A DNA stretch of 29,854 nt from an uncultured Collinsella sp. (lineage in GTDB: Bacteria > Actinomycetota > Coriobacteriia > Coriobacteriales > Coriobacteriaceae): assembly GCA_900541125.1 (NCBI GenBank), contig UQIK01000028.1:1-29854 (forward strand). Direction: 5' to 3'. Position 1 is the stretch's first letter; every line of letters starts with the position of its first letter. The position numbers and the translations under genes are program-made. Below are positions 23,268-29,854 of the stretch, one piece after another. The notes under the pieces were generated by a model. The model had not been told where the DNA came from and did no database searches. It worked only from the letters and a program-made list of their open reading frames with translations.

Positions 23268-23773
23268 GTGTATTGATCAGCAACGATGCCGAGCTCGATA
23301 CGCTGCTCGATGCGCTGGAGGTGGAGCACATCTGCGAGGTCGTGCTTGCCGCCGAGGGCGTTGAGCGTGAAGTCGAGATTTCCCTTTCGTATGTCGACGA
23401 GGACGAGATGCACGAGCTCAACCACGAGTGGCGCGGTATCGATCGCACCACCGATGTACTCTCGTTTGAGTGCGATTCGGCCTTTGACGATGACATTCCC
23501 GCCGATGAGACGCTTGAGCTCGGCGATATTATCTTGGCCCCGCAGGTCATTGCCCGTCAGGCCCCCGGCTTTGGCAATAGCCCTGCCGACGAGTGCCGCC
23601 TGATGCTCGTACACGGCATGCTGCACCTGCTGGGCTATGACCACATCGAGGATGACGAGGCCGAGGTCATGGAGGCCCGCGAGGACGCCATCCTGCGCGA
23701 TCTGGCGCTCGAGCGCGGCGAGGATCCCAAGCTAGTCCACGTCGGCCCCATCACCAACCACGCCCACGACTAG
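23264..23773 (+). CDS. ybeY: Endoribonuclease YbeY
   Basis: A zinc-dependent RNase involved in 16S rRNA 3' end maturation and ribosome quality control. It has 169 residues. The zinc motif HGMLHLLGYDH provides H117, H121 and H127; the substrate region is DVLSFEC. It uses a TTG start at 23264 that overlaps the phoH stop (TTGA). This start is supported by AAAGGAG at five bases and by the lack of any ATG or GTG nearby. The C-terminal 25 residues after the zinc motif are longer than in E. coli YbeY. It lies between phoH and dgkA-era, a conserved arrangement. Confidence 0.93.
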   Translation: MSVLISNDAELDTLLDALEVEHICEVVLAAEGVEREVEISLSYVDEDEMHELNHEWRGIDRTTDVLSFECDSAFDDDIPADETLELGDIILAPQVIARQAPGFGNSPADECRLMLVHGMLHLLGYDHIEDDEAEVMEAREDAILRDLALERGEDPKLVHVGPITNHAHD

Positions 23774-23782
23774 GAGCCGTCT

Positions 23783-24160
23783 ATGATTCCCGGATCGAAC
23801 AAGGACCATCCGTCCTTCTTAAAGTCGTTTTCCTACGCCATGGAGGGCTTCGTCACCGCCGTCAAGACCGAGCGCAACATTAAGGTCATGCTCGTGGCGG
23901 GCGTGTGCACCGTCATTGCCGGCTGTATCGTGAGGCTCGACATTGCCGAGTGGGCCACGATTATCATCTGTTGTGGCCTGGTGATTCACGGCGAGCTGTG
24001 CAACACCGCTATGGAGGCTATCGTCGACCTAGCGACCCAGGAGCTCCATCCGCTGGCCAAGCGTGCGAAGGACATCGCCGCCGCCTCTGTATACGTTCTT
24101 TCCATCACCGCCGCGATTGTGGGCGTGCTGGTATTTGCCCACGCGCTCGGCTTTATTTAG
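23783..24160 (+). CDS. dgkA: Diacylglycerol/undecaprenol kinase family membrane protein
   Basis: A small integral membrane lipid kinase of 125 residues. In Gram-positives this family mainly phosphorylates undecaprenol, feeding the carrier lipid used in wall synthesis. An amphipathic N-terminal helix (SFLKSFSYAMEGFVTAVKTERNIKV) precedes three membrane helices at about 33-50, 56-72 and 99-121. The family motif is HGELCNTAMEAIVDL (69-83), followed by HPLAKRAKDIAAASV. The ATG follows GGAG at a usable distance. The gene ends 12 bases before era, in the conserved ybeY-dgkA-era order. The lipid substrate cannot be decided from sequence. Confidence 0.92.
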   Translation: MIPGSNKDHPSFLKSFSYAMEGFVTAVKTERNIKVMLVAGVCTVIAGCIVRLDIAEWATIIICCGLVIHGELCNTAMEAIVDLATQELHPLAKRAKDIAAASVYVLSITAAIVGVLVFAHALGFI

Positions 24161-24172
24161 AAAGGGATTTCC

Positions 24173-25240
24173 ATGTCCGACAATATGCAGTCTACCGATG
24201 AAGTTTTGGATGACGAGGTCCTGGACGCGGTGGATACCGAGGAGCTCGAGGATGTCGAGGAGTTCGACCCGTTTGAGGGCATGAGCGACGAGGAGCTCGA
24301 CGCCCTGTGCGACGAGGGCGACAGCCTCGCGGGCTTTGGCGACGTGGAGCCCGGTTTCCGCAGCGGCTTCGTGGCCCTTGTCGGCCGCCCCAACGCCGGC
24401 AAGTCCACGCTGCTCAACGCCTGCTATGGCAAAAAGGTCGCCATCACCTCGCCGGTGGCCCAGACGACCCGCCGTCGCATGCGCGCCGTCGTCAACCGCC
24501 CCGGCTACCAGCTGGTTTTTGTCGATACCCCGGGTATCCATAAGCCTAAGGACGGTCTGGGGTCCGAGCTCAACAAGAGCGCGCTGTTCGAGCTGAACGA
24601 TGTCGATGTCGTCGCGTTTTTGATTGATGCCACCAAGCCGATCGGCAGGGGAGACGCCTGGGTTGCCGAGCGCGTCAAGAATGCCCGTTCCAAGAAGGTT
24701 CTGGTGCTCACCAAGGCCGATGAAGCCGACCCTGCACAGGTTATGGAGCAGCTTAAGGCCGCCCACGAGCTCATGGAATATGACGATGAGATCGTGACGT
24801 CGTCGGTCAAGAACTTCAACGTCGATGCCTTCATCGAGACCGTTGCGCACTTTTTGCCCGAGGGTCCGCGTTGGTTCCCCGAGGACATGGGTACCGACGC
24901 TTCCGATGAGACGCTCGTTGCCGAGTTTGTGCGCGAGAAGGTCTTGCGCCGCACCCGTGATGAGATTCCGCACTCCGTTGGCGTGATCTGCGATGCGCTC
25001 GAGCAGACCAAGAAGGTGCTGCGCGTGCACGCCACCATTTACGTCGAGCGCGAGGGCCAAAAGGGCATCATCATCGGCAAGGGCGGCGAGATGATCAAGC
25101 ATATCGGTATCGACGCCCGACGCGATCTTGAACGCATTTTTGGCACGCAGGTCTTTTTGGAGCTGGACGTGAAGGTCAAGGCCGGCTGGCGTGACGACGA
25201 GGCCCAGATTCGCCGCTTTGGCTACAACGCCGAGGATTAA
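24173..25240 (+). CDS. era: GTPase Era with an acidic N-terminal extension
   Basis: Binds the 3' end of 16S rRNA and supports small-subunit assembly. It has 355 residues, against about 300 usually. G1 is GRPNAGKS (71-78), then the switch region TSPVAQTTRRR, DTPGIHKP (G3) and TKAD (G4). The C-terminal KH domain has GKGGEMIKHIG. The first 60 residues carry 25 Asp/Glu and no Lys or Arg, a feature outside the family core. The ATG at 24173 is supported by AAAGGGA at about seven bases; a shorter start at Met37 is possible but has a weaker ribosome-binding site. It lies with ybeY and phoH, all rRNA-maturation factors. Confidence 0.94.
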   Translation: MSDNMQSTDEVLDDEVLDAVDTEELEDVEEFDPFEGMSDEELDALCDEGDSLAGFGDVEPGFRSGFVALVGRPNAGKSTLLNACYGKKVAITSPVAQTTRRRMRAVVNRPGYQLVFVDTPGIHKPKDGLGSELNKSALFELNDVDVVAFLIDATKPIGRGDAWVAERVKNARSKKVLVLTKADEADPAQVMEQLKAAHELMEYDDEIVTSSVKNFNVDAFIETVAHFLPEGPRWFPEDMGTDASDETLVAEFVREKVLRRTRDEIPHSVGVICDALEQTKKVLRVHATIYVEREGQKGIIIGKGGEMIKHIGIDARRDLERIFGTQVFLELDVKVKAGWRDDEAQIRRFGYNAED

Positions 25241-25255
25241 GGGCGCGCGGCGCGC

Positions 25256-26005
25256 ATGGCAGGCTCCCGGACATATCGCACCAAGGTGCTCGTCCTCGAC
25301 AAGACGAAGCTCAAAGAGACGGACCTGATCCTGACGATGCTTGACGAGCGGGGTCGTCAGGTTCGTGCCGTGGCAAAGGGTGCCCGTAAACCCGGTGGGC
25401 GCCTGGCTGCGCGCTGTGAGCTGTTCTGTACCGTCGACATGCTGCTCGCGCATGGGCGGTCGCTCGACGTGGTTTCCCAGGCCGAGCTTATGGAGGCGCC
25501 GCTCGGCGCTGCGCCCGATTACGAGACGACTTGCGCCGCAAGCGCAATCGCCGAGGTCGCGCGCGTGTGCTCGTTCGAGGACGCCGAGGACCCGTTTACC
25601 TTTGCCATAACGCAGCGAGCGCTTGCCCTGGTGGGCAGCGGGCTCGACACAGCGCATATGGATCTGCTTGTGGCTGCATATGTCTTTAAGCTGCTGTCGC
25701 ACGTTGGCTACCGACCCGATTTTTCGGCCTGCGTGCTGTGCGGAGACCCCATGCTGTCGTATTTTTCGCCCCAGGCCGGCGGGCTCATGTGCGGGTCGTG
25801 CGCTTCGAGCGTTCCGGGTGCCGAGTTGGTGTCGACCGGTGAGACCGCATGGCTGCGCGCCCTCATGTCCATGACCTTCGATGCGCTCATGGCCGAGCGA
25901 ATCGACCCGCATACGGCGGCGTTCCTGCTCGGGCTTTCGCATGTGTGGGCGGCGACGCATACCGACCAGCGCCTCCGTGCGATGGAATTCATGTTGGGTC
26001 GGTGA
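25256..26005 (+). CDS. recO: DNA repair protein RecO
   Basis: Helps load RecA on SSB-coated single-stranded DNA in the RecFOR pathway. It has 249 residues. The N-terminal OB fold (RTKVLVLDKTKLKETDLILTMLDERGRQVRAVAKGARKP) is followed by a helical domain with a zinc site at C159/C162 and C179/C182. ATG 25256 lies in a very GC-rich palindromic stretch (GCGCGCGGCGCGC) with only AAGGG some 12 bases away as ribosome-binding site, so initiation may be weak. It is the last gene of the run that begins at mtaB. No glyQS or cdd, common partners elsewhere, is found after it. Confidence 0.92.
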   Translation: MAGSRTYRTKVLVLDKTKLKETDLILTMLDERGRQVRAVAKGARKPGGRLAARCELFCTVDMLLAHGRSLDVVSQAELMEAPLGAAPDYETTCAASAIAEVARVCSFEDAEDPFTFAITQRALALVGSGLDTAHMDLLVAAYVFKLLSHVGYRPDFSACVLCGDPMLSYFSPQAGGLMCGSCASSVPGAELVSTGETAWLRALMSMTFDALMAERIDPHTAAFLLGLSHVWAATHTDQRLRAMEFMLGR

Positions 26006-26029
26006 TGATGCGCAGGGGCGGGCTGCTTG

Positions 26030-26143
26030 TGGTAACATATCGGCCTGTTGGTACCTCGACCTTGGTTGCTCGCTCCACCGGCGGCTTCCCAGTCCGAGGC
26101 GAATCGAGTCGCCCGAGGGCGACGCAAAACGAAAGGTGAAACA
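26030..26143 (+). promoter_or_regulatory. rpsO promoter and structured leader (possible S15-responsive element)
   Basis: An extended -10, TGGTAACAT (26030-26038), starts a leader of about 95 bases. It contains the hairpin GTCGCC-CGAG-GGCGAC (26108-26123), which ends just before the ribosome-binding site AAAGGTGA (about 26133). S15 is known to repress its own mRNA in several phyla through unrelated leader folds, so autoregulation is plausible. The hairpin position would let it mask or expose the ribosome-binding site. Confidence 0.45.
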
Positions 26144-26422
26144 ATGACTGTTTCCAAAGAGCGCAAGGCGGAGCTGACTGCCCAGTTCGGTAACACCCCG
26201 GTCGACACCGGCAACCCTAAGGTTCAGGTCGCCATCCTGTCCGAGCGCATCAAGGAGCTGACCGAGCACATGAAGTCCCACCAGAAGGACTTCCACACCC
26301 GTCGTGGCCTGCTCATGCTCGTCGGTCGTCGTCGTCGTCTTCTCTCCTACATCAAGAAGAACGACATCGTCGAGTACCGTGAGCTCATCAAGGCTCTGGG
26401 CATCCGCGACAACATCCAGTAG
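26144..26422 (+). CDS. rpsO: 30S ribosomal protein S15
   Basis: Binds the central domain of 16S rRNA and bridges to the 50S subunit. It has 92 residues, slightly longer than the usual 88-89 because of a few extra N-terminal residues (MTVSKERKAEL). QFGNTPVDTGNPKVQVAILSERIKELTEHMKSHQKDFHTRRGLLMLVGRRRRLLSYIKK is the almost invariant core. The ATG at 26144 follows AAAGGTGA; the longer in-frame upstream extension is the non-coding leader. It has its own terminator at 26438-26468 and is followed by pnp, the usual rpsO-pnp pair. Confidence 0.96.
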   Translation: MTVSKERKAELTAQFGNTPVDTGNPKVQVAILSERIKELTEHMKSHQKDFHTRRGLLMLVGRRRRLLSYIKKNDIVEYRELIKALGIRDNIQ

Positions 26423-26437
26423 GATTTGTACATGCTA

Positions 26438-26468
26438 AGAGCGTCCTGCGCAGCGGGGCGCTCTTTTT
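26438..26468 (+). terminator. Rho-independent terminator after rpsO
   Basis: AGAGCG (26438-26443) pairs with CGCTCT (26459-26464), with further CC/GG and GC/GC pairing inside, followed by TTTTT. It lies 15 bases past the rpsO stop and gives rpsO and pnp separable expression. Confidence 0.85.
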
Positions 26469-26474
26469 GTGTAA

Positions 26475-26567
26475 GGGCGTGAACAATCACGCTCTGAAGC
26501 GTGGCGGGGGCAGGGGGCCCGCGTCACATGAGAAGCCTGCAGGCAAGGGGCCTGTGGGGTAAAGGAG
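26475..26567 (+). promoter_or_regulatory. Structured leader of pnp
   Basis: GGGCGTGA (26475-26482) pairs with TCACGCTC (26487-26494) around ACAA, with one G-T pair. CAGGC (26540-26544) pairs with GCCTG (26550-26554) just before the ribosome-binding site AAAGGAG. No clear promoter was found. In enterobacteria the pnp leader is processed and PNPase represses itself; the same here is only a suggestion. Confidence 0.35.
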
Positions 26568-26571
26568 AACA

Positions 26572-28818
26572 ATGACACTCGTATCCAAGACCTTTGAGCT
26601 GTACGGCAAGACCTACACCTTTGAGTCGGGCGAGCTTGCCAAGCAGGCCACCGGCGCCTGCCTGGTCAAGCAGGGCGACACCACGATGCTCGACACCGTG
26701 GTCGTCTCCAAGGAGCGCAAGAACTACGACTTCTTCCCGCTGACCGTCGACTTCAACGAGAAGATGTACGCAGCCGGCCGCATCCCGGGTGGCTACCTCA
26801 AGCGTGAGGGCCGTCCCAGCGAGAAGGCCACGCTCACCGCGCGCATGATCGATCGCCCGATTCGCCCGAGCTTCCCGGACGGCTTCCGCAACGAGGTGCA
26901 CATCGTCGCCACCTCGCTCGTCGCCGACCAGGTCAACCCCTTCGACGTCATCAACGTTATGGGTGCTTCCCTGGCCATGACGCTCGGCGGCGTGCCCTTC
27001 GAGGGCCCGCTTGCCTGCGTGCGCATCGGTCGTAACGTGGAGACCGGCGAGTTTATCGTCAACCCCACCTACGAGGAGCGCGAGAACTCCGATCTGGACC
27101 TGGAGCTGGGCGGATCCGCCGACTTCATCTCGATGGTCGAGGCCGGCGCCGAGGAGATCTCCGAGGACGACATGCTCGCTGCTATGAAGTTTGGCCAGGA
27201 GGCCCTTGCTGCTTTTTGCCAGGCTCAGGACGAGTTCGTCGCCGAGTGGGAGCAGGTCAACGGCCCCATCGTCAAGAAGGAGTACCCGCTCGACCAGCCC
27301 GTCGAGGAGGTCCAGGAGCGCATCTTCGCCCACTACGACGAGATGGCTGCTGCCCTTCGCGACGCCGACAAGCTCTCCCGTATCGGTAAGGTCGAGGCTC
27401 TGAAGGAGTCCATCCGTGCCGAGTTCACCGAGGAGGAGCAGGCCGCTTGGGAGCGCGAGATCCCCGTGGCGCTCAAGAAGCTCGAGAAGAAGGCCATGCG
27501 CACCATGGTCGTCGAGACCGGTGAGCGCGTCGACGGTCGTGCCGCCGACGAGATCCGTCCCATCATGGTGAAGGACAACTACCTGCCGCTCGTTCACGGC
27601 TCCGGTTTGTTCCAGCGTGGCCAGACCCAGGTGCTCTCGGTTCTTTCGCTCGGCATGCTCAACGAGGGCCAGCGTCTGGATACCATCGAGCCCACCGAGG
27701 GCAAGCGCTACATGCACCACTACAACTTCCCGCCTTTCTGCACCGGCGAGACCGGCCGCATGGGCAGCCCCAAGCGCCGCGAGATCGGCCATGGCAATCT
27801 GGCCGAGCGCGCTCTGCTTCCGGTGCTCCCCGACGAGAACGAGTTCCCCTACGCCATCCGCGTCGTCTCCGAGGTCATGGAGTCCAACGGCTCCTCTTCG
27901 ATGGCTTCGACCTGCGGCTCCACGCTCGCCCTTATGGACGGCGGCGTGCCCATTAAGCGCCCGGTCTCCGGTATCGCCATGGGCCTGATCCAGGAGGAGG
28001 GCAAGACCGTGGTACTGTCCGACATCCAGGGTCTCGAGGACTTCCTGGGCGACATGGACTTTAAGGTCACCGGCACCACCGAGGGCATCACCGCCCTGCA
28101 GATGGACAACAAGGCCACCGGCCTCACCTTCGACATCCTGGCCCGCGCTCTGCAGCAGGCCAAGGAGGGTCGCGCCTTCATCCTGCAGAAGATGCTCGAT
28201 GTGATCCCCGAGCCGCGCCACACCACGCGCAGCACCGCTCCGCGCATCGTTTCCATCCAGGTTCCGACCGACAAGATCCGCGACGTCATCGGTTCCGGCG
28301 GTAAGGTCATCCGCGGTATCCAGGACGAGACCGGCGCCTCGGTCGACATCCAGGAGGACGGCACCGTCTTTGTCGGCGGCACCGGCGAGTCCGTCGACCA
28401 GGCCGTCGAGCGTATCAAGCTCATCATCAAGGTTCCCGAGCCGGGCGAGGAGTACACCGGTCGCGTGGTCTCCATCCAGCCCTTCGGCGCCTTCGTCAAC
28501 CTGCTGCCCGGTAAGGACGGCCTGCTGCACATCTCCCGCGTCGCCAAGGGCCGCGTGGAGAAGGTCGAGGACGTCCTCAACGTGGGCGACGAGGTCAAGG
28601 TTGTCGTCATCGAGGTCGACGATCGCGGCAAGATCTCGCTCGATCGTCTTGACAAGCCTGAGGCCCCTGCTCGTGCCGAGGGTGCCTCCGAGGGCGACGG
28701 CGAGCACTTCCAGCGTCGTGAGCGTCCGCGTCGCGAGCGCTCCGAGCGTAGCGACCGTCCGCGCCGTCCCGGCGACAACGGAGGCCGCAAGCCCCGCCGT
28801 CACCATGACGCCGAGTAA
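26572..28818 (+). CDS. pnp: Polyribonucleotide nucleotidyltransferase (PNPase)
   Basis: A 3'-to-5' phosphorolytic exoribonuclease of mRNA decay, acting as a trimer. It has 748 residues, a little longer than E. coli PNPase (711). Order: first RNase PH domain (about 10-145, with LTARMIDRPIRPSFPDGFRNEV), helical linker (to about 320), second catalytic RNase PH domain (about 325-545; MGSPKRREIGHGNLAERAL, DMDFKVTGTTEGITALQMD), KH domain with IGSGGKVIRGI near 573, S1 domain about 622-695, and an Arg/Asp-rich, probably disordered tail (from QRRERPRRERSER to the end). The tail could contact RNA or partner proteins. The ATG follows AAAGGAG at four bases. A strong terminator follows. Confidence 0.96.
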   Translation: MTLVSKTFELYGKTYTFESGELAKQATGACLVKQGDTTMLDTVVVSKERKNYDFFPLTVDFNEKMYAAGRIPGGYLKREGRPSEKATLTARMIDRPIRPSFPDGFRNEVHIVATSLVADQVNPFDVINVMGASLAMTLGGVPFEGPLACVRIGRNVETGEFIVNPTYEERENSDLDLELGGSADFISMVEAGAEEISEDDMLAAMKFGQEALAAFCQAQDEFVAEWEQVNGPIVKKEYPLDQPVEEVQERIFAHYDEMAAALRDADKLSRIGKVEALKESIRAEFTEEEQAAWEREIPVALKKLEKKAMRTMVVETGERVDGRAADEIRPIMVKDNYLPLVHGSGLFQRGQTQVLSVLSLGMLNEGQRLDTIEPTEGKRYMHHYNFPPFCTGETGRMGSPKRREIGHGNLAERALLPVLPDENEFPYAIRVVSEVMESNGSSSMASTCGSTLALMDGGVPIKRPVSGIAMGLIQEEGKTVVLSDIQGLEDFLGDMDFKVTGTTEGITALQMDNKATGLTFDILARALQQAKEGRAFILQKMLDVIPEPRHTTRSTAPRIVSIQVPTDKIRDVIGSGGKVIRGIQDETGASVDIQEDGTVFVGGTGESVDQAVERIKLIIKVPEPGEEYTGRVVSIQPFGAFVNLLPGKDGLLHISRVAKGRVEKVEDVLNVGDEVKVVVIEVDDRGKISLDRLDKPEAPARAEGASEGDGEHFQRRERPRRERSERSDRPRRPGDNGGRKPRRHHDAE

Positions 28819-28841
28819 CAGCTAAACATAAGCAGCTCAAC

Positions 28842-28873
28842 AAGGGCGACTCCGTACAGGGGTCGCCCTTTTG
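28842..28873 (+). terminator. Rho-independent terminator after pnp
   Basis: AAGGGCGAC (28842-28850) pairs with GTCGCCCTT (28862-28870), plus an inner CC/GG pair, followed by TTTT. The descending arm and T run also form the first bases of the 40-base inverted repeat that starts at 28865. Confidence 0.9.
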
Positions 28874-29013
28874 CTTGCGCCCGGGAGGGCCGCATATGAA
28901 GTTTCCTGCTCTACAGTCCTGCGCAAGACGGAAAGCACATTAAGTGCTTTCCTTTGCGTGCGGAACTCGCGATAAACTTCATATGCGGCCCTCCCGGGCG
29001 CAAGCAAAAGGGC
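28865..29013. repeat. Perfect 40-bp inverted repeat with 69-base centre
   Basis: The left arm 28865-28904 begins GCCCTTTTGCTTGCGCCCGG and ends ATATGAAGTTT. The right arm 28974-29013 is its exact complement over all 40 bases. The centre (28905-28973) contains its own 9-bp hairpin (28930-28952). The whole could extrude as a cruciform or fold as a very stable RNA hairpin. Its position is between the pnp terminator and the maa-type gene promoter. No gene fits the 280-base gap. Confidence 0.9.
28930..28982 (-). repeat. Structured repeat, copy 1 (minus orientation)
   Basis: Read on the minus strand: a 25-base block (28982 to 28958, beginning ATGAAGTTTATCGCGAG), a 5-base spacer, then hairpin GGAAAGCAC-TTAAT-GTGCTTTCC (28952 to 28930) and GTC. 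The 25-base block is identical to 29797-29821, and the hairpin has compensatory differences from copy 2. Flanking CGCAA/TTGCG can pair outside the main stem. Confidence 0.8.
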
Positions 29014-29055
29014 TGGTTAACGCTGTTGGTCGCTTGCTGGTCTTCTGTTCTTAGT

Positions 29056-29064
29056 TGATATACT
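29056..29064 (+). promoter_or_regulatory. Extended -10 promoter of the acetyltransferase gene
   Basis: TGATATACT is a TGn extension plus TATACT, 35 bases before the start codon. TTGCTG (29034-29039) is a possible -35, with a long 19-base spacer. Confidence 0.5.
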
Positions 29065-29098
29065 TTTTCGCATCTAACGCTTAGCCTAGGGGGTTGGC

Positions 29099-29719
29099 AT
29101 GACAAATAAGGTTGAATGGGACCGCATGATTGCCGGGGAGCTCTATAGCCCCTATCGGGTTAACGACCATTCGTTTAGTAGGGTGCATGCGGCTCAGAAG
29201 TTGTTTAATGAGTCGGAGTATTGGGCTGATTCGAGCGCCTTTGAGGAACTAAAGAAGTGTTTTCGCGTTGCTCCGGACGATATGGTCTTAACGGCTCCCG
29301 TTTATTTTGATCACGGTGACAGGGTTTCGTTTGGTAACCATTTCTATGCGAATACCGGTTTGACGATTCTGGACGAAAATTACGTGACCTTTGGCGACAA
29401 CGTCTTTCTAGGACCCCATGTGAGTATATTTACTGCTGGGCATCCAATTGACGCCGATGTGCGCAATTTAGACCTCGAGTATGCTAAGCCTGTCGTAATC
29501 GGCAACAACGTCTGGATGGGCGGCGGGGTGATTATCAATCCGGGCGTATCAATCGGAGACGATGTGGTCATAGCCTCAGGTTCAGTTGTTGTTAAAGACG
29601 TTCCAAGCCACGTCATCATCGGCGGCAATCCAGCTCATATCATTCGAGAGATTACCGACAGCGATCGCAAGCTCTGGCAAGGCCAGCTGAATGCCTACAA
29701 CGAGGCAATTGGATCATAG
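29099..29719 (+). CDS. Sugar O-acetyltransferase, maltose/galactoside acetyltransferase (Maa/LacA/NodL) family
   Basis: Transfers acetyl from acetyl-CoA to a hydroxyl of a sugar, in the cytosol. It has 206 residues, as usual. An N-terminal helical region of the Maa type (MIAGELYSPYRVND, ARKLF-like AAQKLFNES) precedes a left-handed beta-helix of hexapeptide repeats (about 65-180). The catalytic histidine is H115 in TAGHPID, and the acetyl-CoA loop is GNNVWMGGGVIINPGVSIGDD with GGNPAHIIREI near the end. The ATG follows AGGGGG at five bases. Base composition is visibly less GC-rich than the housekeeping genes, with mixed third positions, and the gene stands alone between inverted repeat copies, so recent acquisition is likely. 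The sugar substrate cannot be read from sequence. Confidence 0.9.
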   Translation: MTNKVEWDRMIAGELYSPYRVNDHSFSRVHAAQKLFNESEYWADSSAFEELKKCFRVAPDDMVLTAPVYFDHGDRVSFGNHFYANTGLTILDENYVTFGDNVFLGPHVSIFTAGHPIDADVRNLDLEYAKPVVIGNNVWMGGGVIINPGVSIGDDVVIASGSVVVKDVPSHVIIGGNPAHIIREITDSDRKLWQGQLNAYNEAIGS

Positions 29720-29796
29720 CCTCGGCATTCCCGCAGATAAAACCTACTAAAACAAACCTATCCCTTATTGGCAGGTTTCCCGTGGGGCGGGCACTG

Positions 29797-29854
29797 ATGA
29801 AGTTTATCGCGAGTTCCGCACGAACAGGAGGCCACTTAATGTGGCCTCCGTCGT
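29797..29854 (+). repeat. Structured repeat, copy 2 (plus orientation, cut by window edge)
   Basis: The 25-base block 29797-29821 is identical to copy 1. A 5-base spacer follows, then hairpin GGAGGCCAC-TTAAT-GTGGCCTCC (29827-29849) and GTCGT at the edge. ACGA (29820-29823) can pair with TCGT (29851-29854) as an outer stem. The element may continue beyond the window. Confidence 0.8.

Noticed and set aside
26524..28806. 760-codon open frame on the minus strand opposite pnp
   Set aside because: A shadow of a GC-rich gene: low-complexity Leu/Gly/Asp/Val composition, no recognisable domain, and pnp on the plus strand is certain. The same holds for the long minus-strand frames opposite pyrB, pyrC, thiI, lepA, hemW and era/recO.
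28905..28973. Invertible promoter switch between the 40-bp arms
   Set aside because: The 69-base centre shows no convincing -35/-10 pair and no recombinase gene is nearby. Inversion stays possible but is not supported by sequence alone.
28911..29105. 64-codon minus-strand frame across the inverted repeat
   Set aside because: Its sequence runs through repeat arms and the promoter of the acetyltransferase gene, with no ribosome-binding site or recognisable protein motif.
29754..29778. AAACCT/AGGTTT hairpin after the acetyltransferase gene as a terminator
   Set aside because: Only six base pairs with a 13-base loop and no T run; too weak to call.
1..29854. CRISPR arrays, tRNA and rRNA genes
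   Set aside because: No regularly spaced direct repeats and no tRNA cloverleaf or rRNA-like sequence were seen in any intergenic region.

Overview
The window is a GC-rich chromosomal segment from a high-GC Gram-positive bacterium. It most resembles class Coriobacteriia, probably a gut Collinsella or a close relative. The evidence is an actinobacterial integration host factor (mIHF) next to gmk and rpoZ, a two-cysteine-pair L28, a sortase signal of the LAxTG type, and a comEA-to-recO housekeeping backbone. The species is inferred, not demonstrated.

Layout. (1) Bases 1-1000 are accessory: the 3' end of a wall-anchored surface protein, then a decayed IS3-family element of about 0.74 kb with recognisable terminal inverted repeats. 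(2) rpmB (L28) stands alone on the minus strand. (3) From 1.6 to 7.2 kb lies a de novo pyrimidine operon, pyrR-pyrB-pyrC-pyrK-pyrD-pyrF, behind a structured leader. It covers carbamoyl phosphate to UMP except for pyrE, and carAB is also absent. (4) From 7.3 to 9.8 kb lies mihF-gmk-rpoZ-thiI (nucleoid protein, GMP kinase, RNA polymerase omega, tRNA 4-thiouridine/thiamine), closed by a strong terminator. (5) From 9.9 to 26 kb comes a long plus-strand housekeeping series: comEA-comEC (DNA uptake), holA (clamp loader), rpsT, lepA, dusB, hemW, two dnaJ-type genes, mtaB, phoH, ybeY, dgkA, era, recO. (6) rpsO and pnp follow, each with a structured leader. (7) The right end is accessory again: a perfect 40-bp inverted repeat and a lower-GC acetyltransferase gene bracketed by two inverted copies of a structured repeat.

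How the genes work together. The centre of the window is translation and RNA metabolism: ribosomal proteins S20, S15 and L28, LepA, Era, YbeY, PhoH, PNPase, and the tRNA modifiers DusB, MtaB and ThiI. DNA uptake and repair (ComEA, ComEC, HolA, RecO) is interleaved. Gene order matches the widespread comEA-comEC-holA-rpsT-lepA-hemW-...-dnaJ-...-mtaB-phoH-ybeY-dgkA-era-recO backbone. However, the place where hrcA (and in Firmicutes grpE-dnaK) is often found holds a DnaJ-like protein whose C-terminus is replaced by membrane segments.

Most worth a second look are the covarying hairpin repeat that flanks the acetyltransferase gene in inverted orientation, the 40-bp perfect inverted repeat overlapping one copy, and the membrane-anchored DnaJ-like protein. 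No rRNA, tRNA or CRISPR array was seen.
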